Positions 1 through 6,327 of a stretch of 8,138 bases of DNA are shown here, in pieces; position 1 is the first letter of the stretch; every line of letters begins with the position of its first letter. The stretch spans positions 1-8,138 of the forward strand of contig JANWHL010000144.1 of NCBI GenBank assembly GCA_025450405.1, written 5' to 3'. Source of the DNA: Ktedonobacterales bacterium. Lineage in GTDB: Bacteria > Chloroflexota > Ktedonobacteria > Ktedonobacterales > JADMIN01. The position numbers and the translations under genes are program-made. A model generated the notes under the pieces. That model was not told the origin of the DNA and did not search any database. It was given only the letters and a program-made list of their open reading frames with translations.

Positions 1-225
1 GCCGATCCCATCAGAGGCGCCGAGCGCCGTGTAGGTCAGCGTGTTGGCCGGGGTGCCCGCGCCGGGTGTGCCGTCCACGCCGCCACCGGTCCCGGCGGTC
101 GGCGTGGCGGGCGCGCTGGCCCCAAACGGACCGCAGCCAGCGAAGAGCACGCAGACAAGGAGTACGCCGAGGAAGGCCGCCAGGAGTGGGCGCGGCAACG
201 GGTCGCGGCGCCAGGGATCAGCCAT
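1..225 (-). CDS. SGNH/GDSL-type lipoprotein, N-terminal part (cut by window edge)
   Basis: Seventy-five codons are visible, running off the left edge. Residues 1-31 form a lipoprotein signal: an Arg-containing n-region (residues 6-12), a hydrophobic core (about 14-29) and a lipobox ending LFAGC, with C31 as the presumed lipidated cysteine. The Phe at -3 is less usual than Leu. A Gly/Ala/Thr/Pro linker (about 32-62) follows, typical of a tether between membrane and domain. The visible domain begins YTALGASDGIG (65-75), which resembles block I of SGNH/GDSL hydrolases, with S71 as the presumed nucleophile in a GAS rather than GDS setting. I infer a membrane-anchored, extracytoplasmic esterase or lipase-like enzyme; the substrate is unknown. 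The ATG overlaps the end of the PLP-enzyme gene by 8 bp, and a G-rich stretch just upstream (GGGGGCGG) may serve as a weak ribosome site, so translation is probably coupled. The other catalytic blocks lie outside the window, so the family call rests on one motif. Confidence 0.72.
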   Translation of the reverse strand, partial: MADPWRRDPLPRPLLAAFLGVLLVCVLFAGCGPFGASAPATPTAGTGGGVDGTPGAGTPANTLTYTALGASDGIG

Positions 226-1456
226 CGCGGCCGCCCCCGGCCAGGGCCTGATCGAGATCGGCGGTGATGTCGGCGACGTCCTCGATGCCGACCGAGAGGC
301 GGACGAGGCCGGGCGAGATGCCGGCTTCGTCGCGCTGCGCCGCGCTCTGGTGGGTGTGGACCATCGAGGCGGGATGGGTGATCAGCGTCTCCACGCCACC
401 CAGGCTGACCGCCAGGACGCACACCTTCGTCCGCCCGATGGCCCGATAGGCGGCGTCGTAGCCGTCGCGCATCTCGAACGAAAGCATGCCGCCGAAGCCC
501 CCGGACATCTGGGCGCGCGCCAGCGCGTGTTGGGGGTGCGACTCCAGGCCGGGGTAGTGGACACGCGCCACGGCGGGGTGGCCCTCCAGGAAGCGCGCGA
601 CCTCCAGCCCGTTGCGGTTGTGGGCCGCCATGCGCAGCGGATAGGTGAGCAGGCCGCGACGGAGCAGCCACGCCTCGAACGGGTGGAGGACAGCGCCATA
701 GAGGCGGAGGTACTCCCACGCGTCGTCGATGCGCGCCCGCGAGCCCATCACAGCGCCGGCGGTCACGTCGGCATGGCCGTTCAGATACTTGGTGGCGCTA
801 TGGACCACGAGGTCGCACCCCAGCTCGATCGGCCGCTGGTTGTAGGGCGAGGCGAAGGTGTTGTCGGTGATGGCGAGCGCGCCGGCCTCGTGCGCGATGG
901 CGGCCACGGCGCGCAGATCCGTCAGGTCCATCGTGGGATTGGTGGGCGATTCCGTGTAGACCACGCGCGTGTTTGGGCGCATGGCGCGCGCGAAGGCCGC
1001 CGTGTCGGTCTGGTCCACCAGGGTGGTCTCCACCCCGTAGCGCGGCAGGGTGTCGGTCAGCAGGGTGAGGGCGGAGGTATAGTGCGTGCGCTGCGCCACC
1101 ACGTGATCGCCTGCGCGCACGCTGGAAAAGAGCGCCACGGTGATGGCGGCCATGCCGGAGCCGACGGCGAGAGCCGCCTCGGTGCCTTCGAGCTCCGCCA
1201 GCAGCGCCTCCACCTGCTTCTCGTTGGGCGATCCGTAACGCGTGTAGAACGTCGCCGGGGCGATGGCGGACGCGAGCTCCGCACCCTCCTCGGGCGTGCG
1301 CAGCCGATAGGTGCTGGTCTGGAAGATCGGCGGCGCGACGGCGGGGGTCTGGTTGGCGGCCTCGGCGGCGTGGATCAGCCGTGTCTGAAGTCCGTGCGGC
1401 CCAACGTGGGCATCCCTGGCGCTTCGGGCATCTGATGGGGTTGGCGCAGCGGGCAC
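218..1456 (-). CDS. PLP-dependent trans-sulfuration enzyme (cystathionine gamma-synthase/lyase or methionine gamma-lyase family)
   Basis: This 412-aa protein has the usual length for the Cys/Met-metabolism PLP enzymes (fold type I, cytosolic, tetrameric in the family). Family landmarks are in order: HGLQTRLIHA at 21-30; YTRYGSPN at 71-78, with Y71 and R73 equivalent to the phosphate-binding pair donated by the neighbouring subunit; GSGMAA at 99-104; active-site Y126; D198 in ITDNT, which holds the pyridine nitrogen; K223 in SATKYLNGH, the Schiff-base lysine; and R386 in LVRLSVG, which binds the substrate carboxylate. All key cofactor residues are present, so it should be active. The reaction is not decidable: the residue two after Y126 is Ser, where typical methionine gamma-lyases have Cys, so a cystathionine gamma-synthase or lyase, or an O-acylhomoserine sulfhydrylase, is more likely. 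The start is GTG, chosen because AAGGAGGA lies 5 nt upstream and the conserved N-terminus follows. It is followed, with an 8-bp overlap, by the lipoprotein gene. Confidence 0.93.
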   Translation of the reverse strand: MPAAPTPSDARSARDAHVGPHGLQTRLIHAAEAANQTPAVAPPIFQTSTYRLRTPEEGAELASAIAPATFYTRYGSPNEKQVEALLAELEGTEAALAVGSGMAAITVALFSSVRAGDHVVAQRTHYTSALTLLTDTLPRYGVETTLVDQTDTAAFARAMRPNTRVVYTESPTNPTMDLTDLRAVAAIAHEAGALAITDNTFASPYNQRPIELGCDLVVHSATKYLNGHADVTAGAVMGSRARIDDAWEYLRLYGAVLHPFEAWLLRRGLLTYPLRMAAHNRNGLEVARFLEGHPAVARVHYPGLESHPQHALARAQMSGGFGGMLSFEMRDGYDAAYRAIGRTKVCVLAVSLGGVETLITHPASMVHTHQSAAQRDEAGISPGLVRLSVGIEDVADITADLDQALAGGGRDG

Positions 1457-1461
1457 GCGCG

Positions 1462-1469
1462 TCCTCCTT
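1462..1469 (-). promoter_or_regulatory. Strong ribosome binding site fixing the GTG start of the PLP enzyme
   Basis: The minus strand reads AAGGAGGA, 5 nt before a GTG at 1456-1454. This is a near-perfect Shine-Dalgarno match. It decides the start against the much longer in-frame extension to 1591, whose extra 45 residues are Arg/Ser/Pro-rich and not conserved-looking, and which would begin upstream of the predicted promoter. Confidence 0.85.
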
Positions 1470-1481
1470 GATGGGTGAGCG

Positions 1482-1498
1482 GGGCCGAAAGCCGGCCC
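1482..1498 (-). other. GC-rich hairpin in the leader of the PLP-enzyme mRNA
   Basis: GGGCCG and CGGCCC form a perfect 6-bp stem around a 5-nt loop, 12 nt upstream of the ribosome binding site. There is no T-run after it, so it is not an intrinsic terminator as it stands. It may protect or modulate the transcript. I see no S-box (SAM-I) consensus in the roughly 75-nt leader. Confidence 0.4.
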
Positions 1499-1536
1499 GG
1501 CGGAGACGGGAACGAGATAGCGGAGGGAATGTCTGG

Positions 1537-1545
1537 ATTGTAGCA
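1537..1545 (-). promoter_or_regulatory. Extended -10 promoter element for the PLP enzyme and lipoprotein genes
   Basis: The minus strand reads TGCTACAAT, an extended -10 (TGn plus TACAAT, five of six matches to TATAAT). No good -35 hexamer lies at 16-18 bp, which is common for extended -10 promoters. Transcription would start near 1530, giving a leader of about 75 nt before the GTG. It lies in the 147-bp gap after the regulator gene, so the PLP enzyme and lipoprotein probably form their own transcription unit. Confidence 0.5.
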
Positions 1546-1603
1546 CCCGAGCCTGTGAAAGCGATGTGCGTGACAGCGACACGCGACGCATGACGCGCGG
1601 AGT

Positions 1604-2422
1604 CTACTCGCCGCGATCCGGATCATCGCCGAGGGCCAGCCAGCCGTGGGCGGTGTAGGTCGCGAGCGTCTGCTGGTCGCCGGGGACGTAGGTGACGATG
1701 GAGTAGTCGGACGCGCCACTAAAGACCGTTACGGCGGTGCGTAACGTCAACATCCCTAACTGGGTATGACGGATGTGGAAGACGAAGCTGGCGGTGCGCT
1801 CGGCGCTCGGGTCGGAGGCCGCGGCCAAACGGCGGAAGTCCGGCATGGCCATCAGGGCGCGCCAGAGGTCGCGATACTCCGGCAGGTAGGTGTAGCTGCG
1901 CGTGTTGTGCTTGAAATCGGCGATCAGCCGGCGTGCGAGGTCCTCCCACGGCCGGAAATGGGTCCGGTAGGCGGGATCGAAGACGACCTCCAGCAGGTGG
2001 TTATCCAGCTGGGCCAGCCGGCGTGCGTCGAGCTCGAAGAGCCGCTTCGCCGCCGCGTTCCACGCGCTGACGTGCCAGAGCCGGTCCAGGCTGTGCGCCG
2101 GAAAGGCCGCGCTGCGCACCAGCAAAGCCGCCAGCTCGCGCTGATCGAAGAGGTCGGGGCTGTCGCTGGCCTCCTCCATCGGGGTGCCGGTGAGCTCCAA
2201 ATAGGCGTGCGTGAATCGGCGCCGGTCGTCGCCATGCAGCTCCAGGGCGCGCGCCAGCGACCGCGCCACCTTGGCGGAGGGCGCACTCCGCTGCCCCGTC
2301 TCCAGGTGATAGACGTAGGTGCGCGAGAGCCGCGCGGCGCGCGCGAGCTGGCCCTGCGAGAGCCCGCGCGCCTGGCGATAGGTGGCGACCAGATCGCCGA
2401 AGGTCGCCTCGGCGGTTGGCAT
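1604..2422 (-). CDS. XRE-family transcriptional regulator with MmyB/MltR-like ligand-binding domain
   Basis: This 272-aa protein fits the 260-290 aa usual for MmyB-like regulators. Residues 8-60 are a Cro/CI-type helix-turn-helix: LVATYRQARGLSQGQLARAA leads into the recognition region LSRTYVYHLETGQR (32-45) and a following helix with KVARSLARAL. Residues about 95-265 match the C-terminal PAS-like ligand-binding domain of this family: a hydrophobic segment, then LDRLWHVSAWNAAAKRLFE (112-130), the FRPWEDLARRLIADFKHNTR segment (156-175), and a C-terminal beta-rich part (FVFHIRHTQLGMLTLRTAVTVF and TYVPGD). The start is the ATG with AGGAG 7 nt upstream; the frame stays open far upstream into the divergent gene, but only as a shadow. 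It is divergent from fadD across 186 bp. Family members are described as linked to antibiotic and fatty acid metabolism, and MltR from Chloroflexus aurantiacus was crystallised with myristic acid, so I infer a fatty-acid or acyl-responsive regulator of the fad genes and of itself. Confidence 0.9.
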   Translation of the reverse strand: MPTAEATFGDLVATYRQARGLSQGQLARAARLSRTYVYHLETGQRSAPSAKVARSLARALELHGDDRRRFTHAYLELTGTPMEEASDSPDLFDQRELAALLVRSAAFPAHSLDRLWHVSAWNAAAKRLFELDARRLAQLDNHLLEVVFDPAYRTHFRPWEDLARRLIADFKHNTRSYTYLPEYRDLWRALMAMPDFRRLAAASDPSAERTASFVFHIRHTQLGMLTLRTAVTVFSGASDYSIVTYVPGDQQTLATYTAHGWLALGDDPDRGE

Positions 2423-2492
2423 CGCTCGCTCCTGTCCATGGTTGAGATCCGCGGCGTATGGTCGCGCGCCCAGGTTGTTAGCTGGCCCCGCC

Positions 2493-2522
2493 AGTATAGC
2501 CCGTGAACGCGTTTGCTGGCTA
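2493..2522 (-). promoter_or_regulatory. Candidate promoter of the regulator gene
   Basis: The minus strand has TAGCCA (2522-2517; four of six matches to TTGACA), an 18-bp spacer and TATACT (2498-2493; five of six matches to TATAAT). A start near 2486 would give a leader of about 65 nt. The small inverted repeat CTGGC-CCC-GCCAG (2482-2494) sits at the predicted start point. Confidence 0.45.
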
Positions 2523-2533
2523 CACCGCAAGCG
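2510..2533. promoter_or_regulatory. Inverted repeat between divergent promoters, candidate operator
   Basis: CGTTTGC (2510-2516) and GCAAGCG (2527-2533) are inverted copies with one mismatch in seven pairs and a 10-bp spacer; the centre-to-centre distance of 17 bp suits two major-groove contacts by a dimer. The site overlaps the -35 zones of both divergent promoters. An outer pair, GTTAGC (2477-2482) and GCTAAC (2534-2539), flanks the region. I infer that the adjacent XRE regulator could bind here; the sequence alone does not prove it. Confidence 0.35.
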
Positions 2534-2547
2534 GCTAACCAGGAACG

Positions 2548-2553
2548 TATAAT
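2548..2553 (+). promoter_or_regulatory. -10 element of the fadD promoter
   Basis: This is a perfect TATAAT. The -35 zone at 16-18 bp (CCGCAA and shifts of it) is poor, which is compatible with dependence on an activator. Transcription from about 2560 excludes the in-frame ATG at 2552 as a start and supports the ATG at 2609, giving a leader of about 50 nt. Confidence 0.55.
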
Positions 2554-2608
2554 GTGCTGGACGGGCCAACGTTGTCCACTTTCGACCTCGACGAGGAGCG
2601 CCACGACC

Positions 2609-4420
2609 ATGGACACCTCCACACCCCAGGCGGCCGACGCCGGCCAGACCGCGGCGCCGGCGCTCACGCACCCGTGGCTCGCTCACTATTCCCCTGGCGT
2701 CCCCCATGAGATCACGATCCCGGACGCGTCGCTGCCCGCGATGCTGGATGCCGCCGCCCGGCAGTATGGCACCCGCGACGCGGTGATCTATTACGGGACG
2801 CGGATCTCGTACGTCCAGCTCATCGCGCTGGTGGACCGCTTCGCCCAGGCGCTCGTCAAGCTCGGCATCCAGCGCGGCGACCGGGTGGCCGTGGACCTGC
2901 CCAATGTGCCGCAATTCCCCGTCGCGTTCTACGGCGCGCTCAAGGCCGGGGCGATCGTCGTCCCCACCAATCCGCTCTATACCGGGCCCGAGCTGCGCCA
3001 CCAGCTGCGCGACTCCAGCGCCCGCGCGCTCGTGATCCTCGATCAGTTCTATCCGACCTTCGCCGAGGTCCGTGCCGAGACGCCCGTCGAGCACATCATC
3101 GTCTGCGGGGTCGCCGACTACCTGCCGCCGGTGCTCGCGCTCGCCTATCCACTGAAAGAGGCGCGCGAGCAGCGCGGCAAGCCCAAGCCCGATTGGAAGG
3201 CGCTGCGCGCCGATCCCGCCGTCCACCGCTACACGGACTTGCTCGGCACGGCCCACGATCGGCACGGCTTCGAGGTCTTCGCCCTGCCCGAGCCCGCCGC
3301 CCCCGACGACCTGGCCGTGCTCCAGTACACCGGCGGCACCACTGGCGTCGCCAAGGGGGCCATGCTCAGTCACCGCAACCTGGTGGCCAACGCCATGCAG
3401 GCGCACGCCTGGAGCGAGCAGGCCCCCGGCTCGCCAAATACCTGTCTCTGCGTGGCGCCATTCTTCCATTCCTATGGCCTCACCGTCGGCATGAACGCGT
3501 CGCTGCTCTTCGGCGCCGGGCTCGTCCTGCTGCCGCGCTTCTCAGCGGCCGATTGTGTCACCGCGATCCAGAAGTACAAGCCGGCCCTCTTTCCCGGCGT
3601 GCCCACGATGTATCTGGCCATCACCCGCGCCGTCGAGGAGAAGAAGAAGCGTGCCGATCTCTCGTCAGTGAAGGTCTGCATCAGCGGGGCGGCGCCGCTC
3701 CCCGGCGAGGTCCAGGCGCGCTTCGAGCGGCTCTCGGGCGCCAAGCTGGTGGAGGGCTACGGGCTGACGGAGGCATCGCCCGTCACGCACTGCAACCCGG
3801 TCTTCGGCGAGCGGCGGCTGGGCACGATCGGGCTGCCGATGCCGGGCACCGACTCGGCCATCATCAACGCCGAGACAGGCGATTTCCTGCCGCGGGGCGA
3901 GATCGGCGAGATCGTGGTCCGCGGCCCGCAGGTGATGCAAGGATACTGGCAGCGGCCCGACGAGACCGCCAAGGTGATCCAGCACGGTTGGCTGCGCACA
4001 GGCGATATCGGCGTGATGGAGCCCGACGGCTACTTCCGCGTGGTGGATCGTGCCAAGGACCTGATCATCGCCGGCGGCTACAACATCTACCCGCGTGACG
4101 TCGAGGAGGTGCTCTTTCAGCATCCCAAGGTGCTCGAAGCGGTCGTGATCGGCGTCCCCGACGCCTATCGCGGCGAGACCGTCCGCGCCTACGTTGTCCC
4201 CCGGCCCGGCGAGCACCTCACTGAGCAGGAGCTGGACGCCTTCTGCCGCGCCCGCCTGGCCGCCTACAAGGTGCCCAAGCAGTACGCGTTCCGCGACAGC
4301 CTGCCCAAGACGCTCATCGGCAAGGTGCTGCGGCGCGCGCTGCGCGAGGAGGCGCAGCGCGAAGGTACCGCCGGCCCGCCCAATGTTCCACCTGCCGCTC
4401 ACCGCCCCGGTGAGGATTAG
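2609..4420 (+). CDS. fadD: Long-chain fatty acid-CoA ligase (AMP-forming), FadD type
   Basis: This 603-aa member of the ANL adenylating superfamily converts a fatty acid, ATP and CoA into acyl-CoA, AMP and pyrophosphate at the entry of beta-oxidation. Motifs: the phosphate loop YTGGTTGVAKGAMLSH (240-255); FFHSYGLT (285-292) at the acyl pocket; GYGLTEASP (383-391); TGD with D466, which binds the ribose; VVDRAKDLIIAGGYNIYP (478-495), with R481 and the hinge to the C-terminal domain; and PKTLIGKVLRR (566-576) with K572, the adenylation lysine. All catalytic residues are present. The N-terminal 25 residues are Ala/Pro/Thr-rich with no conserved content, and the C-terminal tail from about 585 is also low in complexity. 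The start ATG has GGAG 10 nt upstream. An acyl-CoA dehydrogenase, thioesterase-like protein and thiolase follow on the same strand, supporting a fatty-acid rather than an acetate or aromatic substrate. Chain-length preference cannot be read from the sequence. Confidence 0.94.
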   Translation: MDTSTPQAADAGQTAAPALTHPWLAHYSPGVPHEITIPDASLPAMLDAAARQYGTRDAVIYYGTRISYVQLIALVDRFAQALVKLGIQRGDRVAVDLPNVPQFPVAFYGALKAGAIVVPTNPLYTGPELRHQLRDSSARALVILDQFYPTFAEVRAETPVEHIIVCGVADYLPPVLALAYPLKEAREQRGKPKPDWKALRADPAVHRYTDLLGTAHDRHGFEVFALPEPAAPDDLAVLQYTGGTTGVAKGAMLSHRNLVANAMQAHAWSEQAPGSPNTCLCVAPFFHSYGLTVGMNASLLFGAGLVLLPRFSAADCVTAIQKYKPALFPGVPTMYLAITRAVEEKKKRADLSSVKVCISGAAPLPGEVQARFERLSGAKLVEGYGLTEASPVTHCNPVFGERRLGTIGLPMPGTDSAIINAETGDFLPRGEIGEIVVRGPQVMQGYWQRPDETAKVIQHGWLRTGDIGVMEPDGYFRVVDRAKDLIIAGGYNIYPRDVEEVLFQHPKVLEAVVIGVPDAYRGETVRAYVVPRPGEHLTEQELDAFCRARLAAYKVPKQYAFRDSLPKTLIGKVLRRALREEAQREGTAGPPNVPPAAHRPGED

Positions 4421-4440
4421 TCGCGGAACTTCATTTCCGC
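4415..4440 (+). repeat. Palindromic intergenic repeat, copy 1 (overlaps fadD stop)
   Basis: GCGGAA (4423-4428) and TTCCGC (4435-4440) form a perfect 6-bp stem with loop CTTCAT. It begins 2 nt after the fadD stop codon. With the preceding GATTA (4415-4419, part of the last sense codon and stop), the sequence resembles the minus-strand reading of the element at 6328-6354. No T-run follows, so it is unlikely to terminate transcription; a role in transcript stability or partial readthrough is inferred. Confidence 0.5.
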
Positions 4441-4466
4441 ATCCTCGCCACACGGCCAATCCGCCC

Positions 4467-4492
4467 GTGGTTCCTTTCTGTGGTTCCATTCC
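4467..4492 (+). repeat. Two 13-bp tandem direct repeats just before the fadE ribosome site
   Basis: GTGGTTCCTTTCT (4467-4479) is followed directly by GTGGTTCCATTCC (4480-4492), with 11 of 13 positions identical. The second copy abuts the AAGGAG ribosome site at 4493-4498, which is 6 nt from the fadE ATG. TCCTT of the first copy (4472-4476) can pair with AAGGA of the ribosome site. Confidence 0.5.
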
Positions 4493-4504
4493 AAGGAGCA
4501 GCCC

Positions 4505-6283
4505 ATGACCGACGACAACCAGCGCCCCGCACCCGTTAGCTTCCTGACGACACCCGTGACGGAGGCCACCTTCCTCACCCCCGAAAAGTTTGACGACGAG
4601 CAGCGCCTGGTGCGCGAGTCCGCGCGGACCTTCATTCAGCGCGAGGTCTTGCCACGGTCCGAAGCCATTGACCACCAGGAGCCGGGCGTGCTGCCAGGGT
4701 TGGTGCGCCAGGCCGGCGAGCAGGGTCTCCTGATGATCGACATCCCCGAGCAGTATGACGGCGCGGAGCTGGGGCTGATTGTGAGCGCCATCGTGGCCGC
4801 CGAGATGCGCGAAGCCTCGTTCGCCGTGGCGCATGGTGCCCACACCACCATCGGCACGCTGCCAATCGTCTTCTACGGCACCGAGGACCAGAAGCGCCGC
4901 TACCTGCCGCGGCTGGCCTCCGGCGAGCTGATCGGCGCCTACGCGCTGACCGAGCCGGGCGTCGGCTCCGACGCTATGGCCATCCGCACGCGCGCCGTGC
5001 TGGACGAGGACGGCAAACACTACGTGCTCAACGGCTCGAAGCAGTGGATCTCGAACGCCGGCTTTGCCGACCTAATGATCGTCTTCGCCAAGGTGGACGA
5101 TACCAAGCACACCGCCTTCATCGTCGAGACGGCGTGGCCGGGCATCTCCACTGGCGCTGAGGAGCGCAAGATGGGCATCAAGGGCTCGTCCACGCGCTCG
5201 GTCTATTTCGACAACGTACGCGTCCCGGTCGAGAACGTCCTTGGCGAGATCGGCAAGGGCTATAAGATCGCCTTCAACATCCTGAACATCGGCCGGCTCA
5301 AGCTCGGGGCCGGCGCCGCCGGTGGGGCGCGCGCCGCGCTCGACATGGCCGCCGCCTACACCAACGAGCGCAAGGCCTTTGGCCGGCCGCTCCACAGCTT
5401 CGGGCTGATCAAGAAGAAGCTGGCCAACATGGCCGCCGACATCTATGGCGCCGAGGCGCTGGCGTATCGCACCGTCGGCATGGTGGAGGACGCGCGCCGC
5501 GCGGCCGGCGACGACCAGCAGGCGCAGCTCGCCGCCATCGAGGACTATGCCATCGAGTGCAGCATCGCCAAGGTCTATGGCTCCGAGGCGCTGGGTCGCG
5601 AGGTGGACGAGGGCGTGCAGATCTTCGGCGGCTACGGCTTCATGCAGGACTACCCGATCGAGAAGGCGTATCGCGACGCGCGCATCAACCGCATCTTCGA
5701 GGGCACCAACGAGATCAACCGGCTGGTGACGTCCGGCACGCTCTTCGAGCGCGCGATGGGCGGCAAGATCGATCTCTTCACGCCCTTCCCGGGGATTGAG
5801 GAGCAGGTCAGCGGCGGCGGCGCGCCCGACTTCGCCGGCCCCGAGACGCCCGCCGGACTGCGCGAGAGCGTCAACATCCTGGAGCGCGCCAAGCGCGCTT
5901 CGATCTACGCCGCCCTCAAGGGCGCCATGAAGTACATGTCCACCATGCGCGAGGAGCAGGAGTTCCTGGAGTACGCCGCCAACCTGCTGATCGACCTCTA
6001 TGCCGCCGATAGCGCCCTGGGGCGCGCGCTGGAGGCGGCGCGGGCGGGCGCCGCCGACGCGCACACGCACGAGTTGCTGGCGCGGATGGAGGTGCTGCGG
6101 CTGCTGCCCGAGCTGCGCGTGAACCTGGAAGGCGCCCTGGCCATGACCTTCGACGGCGCCGAGCGCCGCGCGGAGCTGGCGAAAGTGCGCGGGTACCTCG
6201 GCGACCCTGAGGGCGACCTGGTGCCGCTGCAGCGCGAGCTGGCCGGCATCGTCGCCGACAAGGGCGGCTATCCGCTCGAATAG
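4505..6283 (+). CDS. fadE: Acyl-CoA dehydrogenase, long (VLCAD/Bacillus FadE-like) type
   Basis: This 592-aa FAD enzyme oxidises acyl-CoA to trans-2-enoyl-CoA, passing electrons to ETF. Domains: an N-terminal helical domain (about 30-140), a middle beta domain with ALTEPGVGSDA (147-157) and GSKQWISNAG (177-186), a C-terminal helical domain with NERKAFGRPLHSFGLIKKKLA (287-307), and IFGGYGFMQDYPIEKAYRDA (373-392). RIFEGTNEINR (396-406) carries E399, the expected catalytic base, in the VLCAD/MCAD position. After a Gly/Pro linker (about 430-450) an extra helical domain (451-592) follows; this makes it about 200 residues longer than short and medium-chain enzymes and matches VLCAD-like proteins and B. 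subtilis FadE (about 594 aa). In that group the extra domain packs on the core and supports long-chain substrates. The AAGGAG site 6 nt before the ATG gives a confident start. It follows fadD after 84 bp and precedes the thioesterase-like gene by 145 bp. Confidence 0.94.
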   Translation: MTDDNQRPAPVSFLTTPVTEATFLTPEKFDDEQRLVRESARTFIQREVLPRSEAIDHQEPGVLPGLVRQAGEQGLLMIDIPEQYDGAELGLIVSAIVAAEMREASFAVAHGAHTTIGTLPIVFYGTEDQKRRYLPRLASGELIGAYALTEPGVGSDAMAIRTRAVLDEDGKHYVLNGSKQWISNAGFADLMIVFAKVDDTKHTAFIVETAWPGISTGAEERKMGIKGSSTRSVYFDNVRVPVENVLGEIGKGYKIAFNILNIGRLKLGAGAAGGARAALDMAAAYTNERKAFGRPLHSFGLIKKKLANMAADIYGAEALAYRTVGMVEDARRAAGDDQQAQLAAIEDYAIECSIAKVYGSEALGREVDEGVQIFGGYGFMQDYPIEKAYRDARINRIFEGTNEINRLVTSGTLFERAMGGKIDLFTPFPGIEEQVSGGGAPDFAGPETPAGLRESVNILERAKRASIYAALKGAMKYMSTMREEQEFLEYAANLLIDLYAADSALGRALEAARAGAADAHTHELLARMEVLRLLPELRVNLEGALAMTFDGAERRAELAKVRGYLGDPEGDLVPLQRELAGIVADKGGYPLE

Positions 6284-6297
6284 AGCAAATTTCAGCA

Positions 6298-6307
6298 TCC
6301 ACGTGGA
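6298..6307. repeat. Perfect 10-bp palindrome TCCACGTGGA
   Basis: The 10-bp sequence is its own reverse complement, located 15 bp after the fadE stop. It is short enough to be chance in GC-rich DNA, but could be a protein-binding half of the structured gap. Confidence 0.3.
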
Positions 6308-6327
6308 CGCGGGTGGTTGGGGGTGCG

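Noticed and set aside
41..1435. Long open frame on the plus strand (464 codons) opposite the PLP-enzyme gene
   Set aside because: It is antisense to a gene with a complete set of family motifs; its translation is rich in Gly, Arg, His and Val with no recognisable domain, as expected from GC-rich codon shadows.
1457..1535. SAM riboswitch in the leader of the PLP-enzyme gene
   Set aside because: Looked for because sulfur-metabolism genes often carry one. The leader is only about 75 nt, with one simple GC hairpin and none of the S-box conserved stretches.
1568..1584. GCGTG-ACAGCGA-CACGC inverted repeat after the regulator gene, as a terminator
   Set aside because: The stem is only 5 bp with a 7-nt loop and no T-run follows on the minus strand, so it does not qualify as an intrinsic terminator.
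2513..2608. Earlier starts for fadD (TTG at 2513, ATG at 2552)
   Set aside because: Both lie upstream of or inside the TATAAT box at 2548-2553, so they would not be in the transcript; the extra residues are not family-like.
2423..3469. Upstream in-frame extension of the regulator to about 621 residues
   Set aside because: The extension runs antisense through the promoter region and the fadD N-terminal half, has no ribosome site, and the helix-turn-helix begins right after the ATG at 2422.
3665..5020. 451-codon minus-strand open frame across the fadD/fadE junction
   Set aside because: It is antisense to two well-supported genes and shows shadow-like composition without motifs.
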